A stretch of DNA of 64,000 nucleotides from Ceriagrion tenellum. Its lineage: Eukaryota > Arthropoda > Insecta > Odonata > Coenagrionidae. The stretch is taken from assembly GCA_963169105.1 (NCBI GenBank), contig OY720637.1, positions 60,534,964 through 60,598,963 of the forward strand. The letters run 5' to 3'. Below the pieces are notes generated by a model. It had not been told where the DNA came from. It worked only from the letters and a program-made list of their open reading frames with translations, and ran no database searches. The position numbers and the translations under genes are program-made. This document shows, in pieces, positions 10,630-21,821 of this stretch (position 1 is its first letter; each line of letters begins with the position of its first letter).

Positions 10630-11230
10630 CGCTGGCTAGTGTGTCTGGACTGTTAGAAGAATTAGGATGGGAATCGCTATCACAGCGTAGATTAAATTAT
10701 AGGCTTAACCTCCTAAATAAATTTCAGGAAAATCATTTCACTGACGACGTAAAAAACATACCATTAACCCCCTCGTACTACGGCAGATTAGATCGCGCCA
10801 ATAAAATTAGAGAGCTAGATTGTAGAACCGATAGGTATAAAATGTCATTTTTTCCGCGTACCATTCGGGACCATAACAGCTGTGATCGTCGTCAGAAATA
10901 GTTCGAGTAGTGACAATAGGCAGACAGTAAATCTTTCTCATTATATTCTCTACTCTCTTATTTATGCATGATGTAAATATTGATGTTCTTATTTATGCAT
11001 GATATTTTGAATCTGTAGGAGTAGGCTTTGTATCCCTTGCATGTTGTAACGATTGAAGATAGAATGTTTCTTGGGTATAAGATTTTTAATTGGCGCTTTG
11101 CATGTGTGGTACGCGGGTTTCAATGTAATGTCGGTGTTCTACCATATCATTCATGCATGCCTGGTGTGGAAGCACCCCCTGCCACACTCCCATTGTGTGG
11201 CTTGCAGGGTATGACGTAGATGTAGATGTA
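10630..11230 (+). mobile_element. CR1/L2-like LINE 3' fragment, family B
   Basis: 5'-truncated copy beginning at codons for LASVSGL.EELGWESLSQRR. The C-terminus to DCRTDRYKMSFFPRTIRDHN is open to a stop at 10899. The 3' UTR is almost identical to that at 5680-5996. It ends with the stem-loop (11175-11210) and GTAGATGTAGATGTA, the best preserved family B tail here. Confidence 0.88.
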
Positions 11231-11398
11231 GCAAGTCGCTGCAGCTATCTAAGAGCTGCAGTACATAACATGGGGAGATGGTGGCGGATGGTTAGTACAT
11301 CTACCTTTACAAAGGAAGGTGGTGAGTGCACAGAGCTAAAGCAAGGAGCTATGGCACAAGCATATTTGGGAAATAACTGGTCAATCTAAAAGTAAATT
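11231..11398. other. No recognisable feature
   Basis: Short unique-looking spacer between two LINE fragments. Confidence 0.4.
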
Positions 11399-12421
11399 GT
11401 GACTTGTTTAAAAGAGCACTTGGAAAGTGCGACGATAAAGTTAGAGAAATCAGCTACTACTCCCCTTTTTAGACCCCACTTAGAATACGCTGCTAGTGTT
11501 TGGTTTGTGTCCCGGTCTTTTACATATTCAGGGGCCTATCTCGCTCTAGAATATGCTATTTCACCTCAGCATGCGATCTACCCTTCATCATCTCGTCCAT
11601 GAAACCTATTCTCTTTCTTTCCCTTCCCCGCTTGCCTAACATCCTTCCTTCTATCACACTCCTCAGCAAACTATCACCCTTCATTGCATCCTTCAGCCAT
11701 CTACCCTGCCTATCCCGGATTTCTTTCAAAATTTTCCTTTCCTCGCCCACCAACTCCGACACTTCATGACGTAGGCTTAAAAGCAGAGTTAGAACGCGTG
11801 CAGAGAATATCAGCAAGATGCGTGAAAGGCCGTTATGATATTCTCGTCAGTGTTACTGACCTCTAGCAACAAATTGGATGGAAATCGCTTTCAGACCGTG
11901 GATTGACTTTATTAGTCGACTTAGACTCAATCTCTTATGTAAATTTAAAACCGATTTATTTTCAGACGAAGTTTTCAATATCTTACGAACTCCAACATAC
12001 TACAGGACATCAGATCATGAGAATAAAATAAGGGAAGTAGACAGTAGAACAGAAGAGTTTAAAATGTCGTTTTTCCCGCGATTTATAAGAGACCATAAGA
12101 GCTGCGTTGAGACTTTGAAGTAGGTTAGTTGAAAGATGGTGCAGCTGATTAATTCATATGCCCCCTAAAGCATGTTTCTAAATCTGCCGAGTAGTGATAA
12201 TATCATATTTTGCATGCTCCCTGCATGATTTTTGTGTCACGTTTTCATAGTTACAGTAAGGATTATTTTAGTAGTTTCTGTAGCATTTGTAGTATACATA
12301 TAGTGCGACGCTTGTTGGTGAAAGTAAATTTCTTCACCATAGATTACGTTGGTGATAAATCACCCCCTGCCAAACAATCTCGTGGTGGCTTGCAGGATAA
12401 TAAGTAGAGGTAGATGTAGAT
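11399..12421 (+). mobile_element. CR1/L2-like LINE fragment, family C, interrupted
   Basis: Codons for SATIKLEKSATTPLFRPHLEYAASVW stop at 11502. They resume at 11765 with VGLKAELERVQRISARCVKGRYDILVS after a foreign 262-bp segment. The tail LNLLCKFKTDLFSDEVFNILRTPTYY...SFFPRFIRDHKS follows, then a 3' UTR ending in a CCCTGCCAAACAATCTCGTG stem-loop and a GTAGATGTAGATG tail. The antisense copy at 6853-7203 shows the uninterrupted sequence. Confidence 0.85.
11503..11764 (-). mobile_element. RTE-D fragment inserted in a CR1-like LINE
   Basis: The minus strand encodes VSELVGEERKILKEIRDRQGRWLKDAMKGD...LRSVIEGRMLGKRGRERKRIGFMDEM, the RTE-D C-terminal region. It carries CCCGGTCTTTTACATATTCA of the usual 3' end but lacks the terminal CTACCGGTAAAGGTAGG part, so it is truncated at both ends. 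It replaces a few bases of the host LINE, and no clean target duplication is seen. Confidence 0.8.
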
Positions 12422-12797
12422 GAGAATAACGTTAGGAAAATAGACTGCAGAACAGACAGGTTTAAAATATCGTTTTCCCGCGAGGGATAAGAGATTATGA
12501 TGGCCGAATTCAGGCTGAAGTAGGTTAGACGACGGGTCCTAACGTTTGCTCCCTAAAGTTTGTTTCTAAATCTACCGCGCAGTGCTAACACCATGCTGTG
12601 CATGTTTCCTGCATGCCTCTAGTATCACATTGAAGTAGTTGCTTCATAGATAAACTCAATTGTTCCCGTAGCATTGGCAGGATGCATAAAACGTAATACA
12701 TGTTGATGAAAGTTTAATTTTACACTCTGGTGCATATTGGTAATATCACCTCCCGCCAAACACCCTTGAGGTGGCTTGCAGGATAATATGTAAATGT
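12422..12797 (+). mobile_element. CR1/L2-like LINE 3' end, second family C-like copy in tandem
   Basis: Begins with codons for DCRTDRFKISFSRE and repeats the whole 3' UTR pattern of the preceding element (GCTCCCTAAAGTTTGTTTCTAAATC). It ends with the stem-loop at 12748-12783 and an AATATGTAAATGT tail. It lies directly after the tail of the previous copy and in the same orientation. Confidence 0.75.
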
Positions 12798-13185
12798 TGA
12801 CGAGGGTTAAGGTTTTCGGGGGTGAAAAGTTGGAGTGCATTATGGGAATTTTTGAGTCGACGCCGTTTTCATTGCGTCTACGTACTGTGCGTGGAAAGAA
12901 CGAATTTTTGTGCCTATCTGTTCGGCAATGTATGTCTCTTATGTAATCGCTTCTGTCGGACCAAGAGATTTAGTGTGGCGTCAAAATAACATTCTGCGTC
13001 GTTTTAAAACACACCTGTGCTGAATTCCTCAAGCAAGCCAAGCCTAGCGTGTAGCCCACTTCTCTCTAGGGGCTCCAAACGTAATCCCTCTAAAGGCTGT
13101 GAAACAGTATATGTTTACTCGTCCCAGTTTTTAATGGAGAGCGCAGCTTTCCTTTGTATTCTATTTATTTTTTAGTTAAAAATTT
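12798..13185 (-). mobile_element. CR1/L2-like LINE fragment, family H
   Basis: The minus strand encodes SDYIRDIHCRTDRHKNSFFPRTVRR, a diverged CR1/L2-type C-terminus, with several frame breaks upstream. 13085-13185 reversed equals 4785-4880. The 3' UTR part at 12797-12870 resembles that of the antisense copy at 6800-6850. Confidence 0.7.
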
Positions 13186-13188
13186 CAA

Positions 13189-13564
13189 CAGAGGATTTAA
13201 TGGTAACATTTACAATACCACACCGAAGTATGTGGTATTGTAAATGTGTATGTGGTATGAAACAATTCTAAAATTTTCTAAATAAATCCAGTTTAACACC
13301 CTTGTCACAGAAATATAAAATATAGAGGGATTAAAACTAGAGGAGTGATACGACTATAGCAGATGTTTTGCAAACACAGCAACATCATCTGCAGAGGTCG
13401 TGTATTAAGTACAGATGCAATTTGTCGGGAATAAAATCGCTTATAACCGTATGATTACATGATTTAAATGGAGAAACAATTCCAAAATTTTCTAAAAAAT
13501 CCAGTTTAACACATGTGATACACTCAAGTATGTGGTATTGTAAATGTTACCATTAAATCCTCTG
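13189..13564. mobile_element. MITE-like element with ~34-bp terminal inverted repeats
   Basis: Starts CAGAGGATTTAATGGTAACA and ends with its complement (13531-13564). The left arm doubles as one strand of a second hairpin (ACATTTACAATACCACA with its complement at 13235-13249). The interior 13258-13512 is the inverse of 14345-14560 (CTGTGACAAGGGTGTTAAAC on the other strand). Non-coding. The superfamily is unknown because no clear target duplication is visible. Confidence 0.7.
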
Positions 13565-14137
13565 AAAAATGGAATAACACAAAGTTACCAAGGAACTTGT
13601 ATTGTTTAAATATTTCTATCCAGGGTATCAAATGCTTGCGGCCTATTTAAGGTGTGGCCTAACCAGATCGAAGTAGCATCTACCTGCAACTTTTTCACCC
13701 GAGGACCTCCCTATTATACGCTTAATAAAATAATAAAAAAAGGCAAAGTCGGATTTCCAAGGCTGGTGGCTATTAGACCAGGGATCCCCAGAGTTTTTAG
13801 ACTGTCGACTTCTTTAGGAATTTCTCACTTTTTATCAAATCACCCATATTAAGTATCAAGTCGTTTTAAAAATGACTAGTAGCAGATAATATAGCAGGGT
13901 TGGGCAATAACCTTACCTTAGGGAGCCACAAACTACTGGAACTGTTCCGACGCGATTTGCATTAATTAGAGACAAATTATTAAAATTAACGAAGAGAAAT
14001 TTTTTCTTTAGTTTTCAAAATATCCTCATTAAACAGTAATTTATTTCACAGCATAATATGAGAAGTTACTTTCGTGATGTGACTAGATTGAAGGAAGACA
14101 GCATGCGGCTCGCGAGTCGCGTTGCGGCCAACCTCGT
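13565..14137. other. No recognisable feature
   Basis: AT-rich spacer between two related repeats. Confidence 0.4.
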
Positions 14138-14640
14138 GACAAAGGTGTTAAACTGGTTTTCTTTAGAAAATTTTGGAATTGTTTCTCCATTTACAACATG
14201 TAATCATACGTATATAACTAATAAATTCAGGCTTCACTTTGTGGAACCTCTCCATATCGGAAATCAAAAACTTTTTAGTAATGGTCCACTAATATTTTTA
14301 TTGTTTACTACCCAGGTTTCGTCACTTAATGGCATCTTCAGGTCTGATCATACGGTTATAAGAGATTTTATTCCCGACAAATTGCATCTGTACTTAATAC
14401 ACGACCTCTGCAGATGATGTTGCTGTGTTTGCAAAACATCTGCTATAGTCGTATCACTCCTCTAGTTTTAATCCCTCTATTTTATATTTCTGTGACAAGG
14501 GTGTTAAACTGGATTTATTTAGAAAATTTTGGAATTGTTTCAGCATTTAAAACATGTAGTCATAGGGTTTTGAATGATTTTATTCCCGACAAATTGCATC
14601 TGTACTTAACACACACCTCTGAAGATGATGTTGACGTAAT
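14138..14640. repeat. Repeat related to the MITE interior at 13.3 kb
   Basis: Contains two copies of GTGTTAAACTGG...AGAAAATTTTGGAATTGTTTC (14138-14190 and 14500-14545). It also has two copies of TTTTATTCCCGACAAATTGC followed by TCTGCAGATGATG or TCTGAAGATGATG (14368-14415 and 14578-14633). Most of it is the inverse of 13258-13512, so the pair forms a large inverted repeat. Confidence 0.7.
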
Positions 14641-14679
14641 CGGTTAGGTATTAAATTAATTTTATTTTTTATATTATAA

Positions 14680-15140
14680 ATTAATAATATATTGTAAGTA
14701 TATTATTAGTATGATAAGGAAGGCACGAGACGAGAGACCATCCGAGAGACGAGAGACCATCCGGGCATGGGAAGGATGCTGAGCGGTGCACTTTCTGGGC
14801 AGGGGAAGAGAGGAGCCATTCAGATTGTGCACTATCTCGTCTCCCACTGCCCAAACAGGAAGAGAGGAGCAAACTAGGCCATGCACTATCTAATCTCCCA
14901 TAAAGGACCGAAGAAGAGAAGAATATTAAGATTGTCGCAATATGGGTAAGATGAATGGCGTCAGCACTTGGCGGCCAATGAGTTGGAAGGGGTGTGGTTC
15001 CGTGGTGATGCCCTCTGAGGGAGCGCGGGTGTGGGAGTAGCGCGCCTCGGGGAGTCTCGCGGGGACCTTGGTGCGGTGTAGATGCGGTGGAATAAAGTTT
15101 GTGTCAAACAAGCTACCGACTTGCTCCCTGATTCATTTCC
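14680..15140 (+). other. Unassigned block with AATAAA; LTR-like possibility only
   Basis: A moderately GC-rich segment with a duplicated GAGACGAGAGACCATCCG-like motif (14735, 14750) and a repeat GTGCACTATCTCGTCTCCCA / ATGCACTATCTAATCTCCCA (14828, 14881). GGAATAAAGTTTGTG follows at 15090, then a C-rich end. The AATAAA about 45 bases before CCCCCCGAACCCACA would fit the end of an LTR, but no second copy, primer site or target duplication supports this. Confidence 0.25.
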
Positions 15141-16039
15141 CCCCGAACCCACAATCATCGCGGCGATTATGATTACAATATTATAAATAAATATAATTAA
15201 ATATATATACATTAGTAATTAAATTGATTTCATTAAGTATAATTACATTATTTTAAATCGGTAAAAAGTGTGGACAATAAGAAGTCGATTTTCTTTACTT
15301 TCCTTTTGAAATTAAATCTGAAAAAAAACCACAGTTCATCTTATATTGCGCAAAGTTCAGCGATTGTTATTTCTTGAAGTCATTCCCGCCTTACGCCCCA
15401 CGTGTTTACGTGCGGTCTCTGTTCCATGGCCTATTTCCTGGTCTTTTAGCACCCATGCGCTAGTCGCATGCAAACATTTCCCGAGGACTGAGGCTTTTCT
15501 ACGGCATCGCAGAGGCAAAAGCAATCTCGAGAGAGAGAAATTGGGAAAGGTTTACCGCCTAGCACGAAAATCTAATATGAATTCAAGGTTAGCGGATATT
15601 GATTCTATCTTCAATGGCAGAGAGGTATGCGCGGGGGAATCTATTTCTGTTGGCGGGATCTGCCGACAAAAAGATTCAGGGTTTCGTTTTTGGGACAAGG
15701 TTTATTTTTATGGGTTAAGTCCCGAGGCGTTTAGAGGAAACAAATCGATAATACGGGAGAAATAAGTGGATTACGAACATGAGCAGAGTTTACTTGGAAT
15801 GGGAAAAAGTTGGCATTAAACTGACGATCGAGGCTAGTGAAGAATCGAAACAACCACGTGTTTCATGCAATAACATTCCTGAAATCCGAATTTGAATAAT
15901 GAGGACGGTATCATTCTCGAGTTAATGAAACCCAACGTGACGAGTAACTGCGTAAAAACGAATCAAATTTGATACAAGCTGTACTTCTTGAACATTTTCA
16001 TTCACAATTAGGTGGCAACAACCTCAAGGATTGAGGTAA
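15141..16039. other. No supported gene
   Basis: A 139-codon open frame (15346-15765, +) has ordinary composition but no motif I recognise, no convincing start context and no splice-linked neighbours. I do not call it a gene. Confidence 0.3.
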
Positions 16040-16400
16040 AAAAACAGATGGTAATCGTAATTAGACATAAAAATACATAAGTCACTCATGATTTAATATA
16101 AAAATACTGATAGTAATGATGATTTGACGGAAAAATACTGATGGTACTGATAAGTATACAAAAACACTGATATTACTCATGATTAAACATAAAAATACAT
16201 AAGTCACTCATAATTTAATATACAAATACTGATAGTAATCACGATTTGACAGGAAAATACTGATGGTACTGATAAGTATACAAAAACACTGATATTACTC
16301 ATGATTAGACATAAAAATACTGATGGCACTCATAATTAGGCATAAAACACTGATATTACTCATAAATAGGCATACAAACACTGATGGTACTCATGATTAA
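16040..16400. repeat. Tandem array of ~31-bp units with ~122-bp higher-order period
   Basis: Units of the type CATAAAAATACTGATGGTACT-CATGATTA repeat about twelve times. Every fourth unit is most alike: CATAAAAATACATAAGTCAC at 16066 and 16188; TGATAAGTATACAAAAACAC at 16148 and 16271. Confidence 0.85.
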
Positions 16401-17638
16401 AATCCGTGGCAAATTGCGATCGATATTCTTATGAGACAATTAGGTTTAATTACTGATTCCTGTGCTCCTCGTTTTTCATTACTATCTGGCAGCAGCCTGC
16501 AGGATAGTTGTACGCAATAAATAAATAATAGTAGCGGTTGTAGTGTAAAGGCCAGTACATTTCGGAAGGCCAATGATCAACTCATGCATCATAAGTGGCG
16601 CGGATAACCTCGGCTGTTGTCCGTGTCTCAAAATAAACAAATAACCACAACAGATACTCGCGTGATCTCAATTTTTCAGCTAATCTCAGCCTTGCGTGTG
16701 ACTTTTGAGCATTCACCTGCGTCACAATGGCCTAGTATCCACTCCATCTGTGTAACGCTCGTAACCAAGTTCCTCCGCCACGGTGTGGGGTTGAAAAAAA
16801 AAACTTAATCCCTCCTTTCCGTTTTCATTGTTCGAAAATACTGCCTACACGGATGTAAAGCCTAAAGTGTGAGGTACTCTTAGTTGGAGTAAAATGCCAC
16901 TTCACCGAGGAATGAATGAATTTGGACACATTTTAAGAAAATATTGCACTCTTCTAAACACGGCAAATATCATCCCCTTACCGAACTACTTCACGAGATT
17001 TTTGACGTAAAATACCCTAAAAGAACCGGACGGAATTCGCTACGCGCGTCGCTCTTGCAGTATGGGCTACTAACCCATTCTGAGTCAGTCAAGCAACGTC
17101 ACTGGATACGGCTGAAGAGAGCCCCGGAGACGGGTTTCACGCGACGACTTTTTCGACCTATTCGATTTTTTTGAAATGCTTGATATTCGAGAAGGGCGAG
17201 CGGGGTTGAAATTTTGTTTCCCGCTCAGCAGAAGTGCGTCGGACGCGGTCGATATGTTGTACACAACTTATAAAGCACACGCCTTGAAAATAACCCAAGT
17301 GAGTCGTCTTCGCGATTCAAACGCGGCGACATGTCGATCGAAGTCATTCGACGTCCGGACCGGCATTCCACGTCCAGAACTGATGAAAACTCGGGACAAA
17401 AAAAAATTCGCGAGCTTGTGTACGAGGAAGGAAGGCGTACAATCGGATGAAATTTCTGAACTATCTGGTCTATCATGGAGCTCAGCGCAACGCATTTAAG
17501 CAGGAGATTTGCAAATAAGGCGAATCGCGGCAAACGGAAAATGTTTTGCAGACATCCCGGAGGTGAAAAGAGGATAGAAGGCGGCGCAGCAAGGAAGGGG
17601 CGAGAGGAAAACAATTTATTTCTGTTTAAAAAAAAACA
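16401..17638. other. No gene seen; CpG-rich part 17010-17560
   Basis: The second half is richer in CpG (GACGCGGTCGATATG, CGATTCAAACGCGGCGACATG) than its surroundings. Open frames on both strands are unremarkable. It may be non-TE regulatory or unmethylated sequence; there is no direct proof. Confidence 0.3.
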
Positions 17639-17642
17639 TTAA

Positions 17643-18725
17643 GGTAGTCCGAGCGAGATAGTTCCCTAGTTTCGCCTAACGGGTCCATTATAAATATCAC
17701 TCGATTTAAATTAAACGCGCTCATAGATGTTTTGGACAATAACATACTGGAAACGTTCAAGGCATGCCAATAGCAACGAGGCCAAGAACGAAATCTTACG
17801 ATGCCCCAGTTTTGAAATGCAATAATTTAAAAAAATTAATAATAAATTTATTTCTATGAAACATACAAAGCTGAAACTCGCACAACCTATAGCAAACATA
17901 TCTATCCTTCATTTAGAGAAACATAGCTGTCATTGAAGAAATCGTGTTTGAGTTACAAGGTATCAAAGTGGGAGCTTTTCCCGCGCGCCGTAAATAACCG
18001 GTACTTTATACGTTATAACTGTGGTAAAAAATATAAAAATTCATCAAAAAAATTAAAATTTGCCAGTAAATAACGTAGAAATGAATGAGAAAAATGATGG
18101 TGTCATTATGTTTTCTGTAAGTCTTTTCGTTAACTTTTTATTTGTACCCAAACTCGAGTGCACATAATTTCTGCGCCGACAGTAGTCATAATAGAGACCA
18201 TGTTCGAATTATAAGTTTTAATTACACGAGCTGTAGGACACATCAACTAAGTATTGCATTATTAATACTGCAATAATATAGTTTTATATGACAGAAATTG
18301 TTAGTAATGAAATGAAAATATCTACGTAAGTCTTTAACTAGACTCATTTTTTTCGCGCGGTGCGTTTGAAACTCCTTAAAAACGGAAGGTTTTTTTGTGA
18401 TACCCAAGAACCTACTGCGGTGATAAATATGAATAATTTTCAAATATAGTTGAGAAAGCATACAGACTACACGCTGCTAGTTTTTTGACGACATCTAAGT
18501 GTTAGAAATGCCTCATTTTGTAAATAATGTCTCTCTGGAGTGCATGCACGAACCATTCCCCATGTAAAAGGGCTGGTATTTTTTTTTGGCAAATATCTCC
18601 GAAAGTAATGTGGTGAGGGGTAGAATTTTTTTGTGTCATTGGATAGGTGAGATGTGTTCCTCTAAAATGAGACCAAATTCATTGATTTCTAAGTACCTAA
18701 AATGATATTTCGCTCTCGGACTACC
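17643..18725. mobile_element. TTAA-flanked inverted-repeat DNA element, ~1.08 kb
   Basis: TTAA at 17639-17642 precedes GGTAGTCCGAGCGAGATA. The complement TATTTCGCTCTCGGACTACC ends at 18725, followed by TTAA. TTAA flanks fit piggyBac- or Kolobok-type transposition (established for those superfamilies; choosing between them is not possible here). No transposase is visible. A partial, inverted second copy of the interior is at 63.05-63.48 kb. Confidence 0.7.
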
Positions 18726-18729
18726 TTAA

Positions 18730-19407
18730 AACGATTGAACCAAGGCATTAGTGTAAATGGAAAGTACTTCGAAGGTGACTGACGTTTGGAACTCGAAGAA
18801 ATAAATTCTGTTTTTCTTTTTTTTTTAATATGGTGTCCGGTTTACTTCTGAGTCTCCCCTCGGACAGTGGATTTTCTCGCCGCGTCAGATTGCAATCACC
18901 GGTCCTTTCCCTTTCGTCGCGAGGAGAGCGACCTCAGCCGTCGCGAAACGTAAAATACAATCGCGTCCTTCGCTGTGAGTGATAAACCCTTTGGTAAGTT
19001 AAGTTTTATTTTTTTTATTTTCAGGGAATCGGCGAGGGGGCGTTGGGTAAGGTCGTTCATATCTACATATATACTCGAGAGGCCCCGAACGGAGACAGAC
19101 AGCGTGATAAACTTCGCCCGTCTCACCCTCTCTCCGAGGCTGGCAAATGGCGCATTGGATATCATTGCCCCCTTACTTTTTCTTCCCTTTCAGACTTCGT
19201 ATCCCTCCGCGGAAAATAAAAATATGAAGCCTCTCTTTATTTTTTCGATTTTACTCCGACCCGTTATAGTCAGCGGTGCAAGGGACGTGGACGGCCTTGG
19301 TCACTTTTTCATGACTCACTTAACGCGATCGAGTGGGGTGTATGTATGAGGGACACACACTTATGTTAGTGCCGGCTATGATGCACTTTCGCTCTCTTGG
19401 CCATTGG
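18730..19407. other. No supported gene
   Basis: 18840-19190 is CpG-richer and has overlapping frames of 89 codons (-) and 124 codons (+) with no recognisable domain. Probably non-coding. Confidence 0.3.
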
Positions 19408-19930
19408 CGTGTATTTAAATTATGTATATTTATTGTTAATTAAGTTGGTTCAAGTTGTTTTTTAATATTTAAGCTAATTTGGTTTACTTTAGTATGTTTA
19501 TTTAATTGTGTTGAATTTGGTTCTATTATTGTTTGTTGTCGAGAGGGACCGGGCGTTATTAATAAACAGTGAACCAAGAGACAAGTCATTTAAGACTTCT
19601 TACTAAAATATAACAAAGAATCATTTAAATTCAGGTAAGAGATATTGAAAATGTAGAAAAAATGGGAGATAGGAAACGTGTGTATGAATAATTTGTTTAT
19701 TATTTATTCAAACCAGAAGGGGAAGATGTTATGCATTTGATTTGCGTGTATTAATTGTTAATTAAGTTGGTTCAAGTTGTTTTTCAATATTTAAGTTAAT
19801 TTGATTTACTTTAGTATGTTAATTTATTTGTGTTGAATTTGGTTCTATTATTGTTTTTTGTCGAGAGGGACCGAACGTCATTACTAATAAAGCAGTGAAC
19901 CAAGAGGCAAGTCACTTAAGACATATAAAT
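19408..19930. repeat. Direct duplication of ~190 bp with AATAAA
   Basis: A unit beginning GCGTGTATT and containing GTTAATTAAGTTGGTTCAAG, TTGGTTCTATTATTGTT, GTCGAGAGGGACCG and AATAAA(C/G)CAGTGAACCAAGAG occurs at 19408-19600 and 19744-19930. ~145 bp of unrelated DNA lies between them. Possibly remnants of LTRs or of a tandem duplication. Confidence 0.6.
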
Positions 19931-20839
19931 AATACTTAACAGCCATGATCTTCCTTCTCGATTCTTGGATACTTCCCTTCCGTCTTTTAAAACTGGAGGT
20001 GCCATACGGGTCACTTTGACACTTAGGCAATTTCTCCCGTTTGATTCGAGTTTCCTCATCATTGGTTGCCGTTTTATTGTCTTTCGTTGAAATATAGTAC
20101 ACAGTTTGGCAGCCAACTTAGTGAAGGATAAACATTAATTTCCTTGGCCCTTTCTTTGTCGAAATTGAATATTTTTCATCAAGCCTCTGCTCATATGGAG
20201 CATTGCTGAGCAATAAAATGCTTAGAAATACAAGATTATGATCTCCAACTCCTGGTAGGGTGATCGATTGGAATAACTAAGAAAGGAATCATTAATATTT
20301 GGCAAAGAGAACGAAAGGTGAAAGGAAAGTGCTTATGGGTATCCCTGTGGCATTGTGTAATCTGTTTCAGGAAAGGACTCTCGAAATATGTAGCTGACAC
20401 TCGCCCGAATACATGATGCTGTGTCAGCTTCTTGGATGTCTGTAATCTATTACCGAGTCGGCATTAATTTTATCAACTGAAGTGTACTGCTGACAGGGTG
20501 ACTCGTACCTTTCGAACCAATCAATCCTTGTATCTGAGTTTATAATGCTTATATCACGGGTTCACTAGGGCAGGAAGAACAGGCTAACTGCTCCCGGTGG
20601 TTCGAATCGAAGTAAAAACTCTGCCTTCCCATCTTAAAGTCCCGAGCTCAAATCCCGTTAGAGGAATATGTTTTCCGGCAGCCTATTCCAGACGAAAAGA
20701 TTATCTATTGAGATTTTTCCGAATGACATGCCACTCGTGTAAAAAGCGCCTCGAGTACCATGAAAGAGGCAGCCGGTTGTGCAGAAGAGAGAATCAGTAC
20801 TGGACTTATCGGCATACTTATTTGCATCGACAGGGGTCA
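19931..20839. other. No recognisable feature
   Basis: A weak tRNA-like B-box-type string (GGTTCGAATCG near 20600) is present without a matching A box. Nothing else is assignable. Confidence 0.3.
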
Positions 20840-21821
20840 ATTTGATCCCTCAGAAAAAATTAATTTTCTTAAGGAAAAAAGAGTCTATTTCCATTGAATG
20901 AAAAATCGGAAAAATGTTTCACTCATAAATATGCATAATTTTGTAAGAACAGTGGTTTACACCAACTCACCATTATTTGTCACTTCAACACATAGTTTGT
21001 GGCACTTTTCATGGGGACTCGAACTCGGGACTTCTTGTATGCATACGTGCTTCGTACATAAATACGAAGTTTTGAGTGTTTATAATTTATTGCCAGCGTT
21101 TAGCAGAAAAAACCTACGAACTATAAGGAAAAAATTCCAGCGAAAGGCAATAAAACTTAATTCCATAATGTCAAGACTCGAATAAACTAGGGGAGAGAGA
21201 GCCTGGGGTCAAAATGACCCCTCTGGTACAAATAGGCAGAAGTTAAAGTACATTGAAAACATCTTTCTCGGGCCTCGCGCCGGGTAATGTTTTCATAATC
21301 CGCCGACGTTTCGGAAAACGACTTGTTTTCCATTTTCAAGGCACGTGTTATTTCCGCCGTGACCACTATAGCACTAAAATTAAACAAGATGTTGATGCCC
21401 CAACAATGAAGGTTGCGATCCCTATGATTGGCTGACGTGTTCCGCTGGTCGTTGAATAACTTTTCTCGTCTTTTTAATACATTTGATCGCTGGCCACCAG
21501 GTATTACTCAGTCGGAATCCGGGGTCTCTATTAAATTAGTCGTTTTCCGAAACGTCGGCGGATTATGAAAACATTACCCGGTGCGAAGCCCGAGAAAGAT
21601 ATTTAAAACATAATACACCGGGAAAATCTTAAATCATTTGCATTGAAAACAATTGCTGCGATAAGGTTCTTCTTTTTACATAGAATTTTTATGCTAAAAA
21701 AAATAAAATTTGGAAATATTCAAGAACTGAGACGATTCGATCGGGAGTGATGAACTGCAAAAAACTGAAAATGGGTCAAAATGACCCATCTGGTCCTTCT
21801 AGAGTTAAACGGATACATATA
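20840..21821. mobile_element. Possible piggyBac-like remnant with GGGTCAAAATGACCC palindromes
   Basis: GGGGTCAAAATGACCCCTCTGG (21206-21227) and GGGTCAAAATGACCCATCTGG (21776-21796) are near-identical palindromic motifs. A weaker form is at 20835-20850. The last one is followed by TCCTTCTAGAGTTAA, ending in TTAA. Such GGGTCA/TGACCC motifs are common near piggyBac-like ends (known). The assignment is inference, as no transposase is seen. A fold-back element sits inside. Confidence 0.35.
21257..21608. mobile_element. Fold-back element with ~68-bp arms
   Basis: The left arm 21257-21323 (ATCTTTCTCGGGCCTCGCGC ... CCGCCGACGTTTCGGAAAACG) is matched by the complement at 21538-21606 with only a few mismatches. 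The arms contain GAAACGTCGG. On the minus strand at the left arm a 7-bp hairpin (GGAAAAC / GTTTTCC) directly precedes GAAACG. Confidence 0.8.

Noticed and set aside
14680..15140. Solo LTR
   Set aside because: No matching TG...CA ends, no target duplication and no second copy; left as an unassigned block.
15346..15765. 139-codon plus-strand frame as a gene
   Set aside because: No motif, no splice context, and length within chance for the region; cannot be supported.
16040..16400. CRISPR-like array
   Set aside because: Units are contiguous and similar throughout with no unique spacers, and the genome is eukaryotic; it is a tandem repeat.
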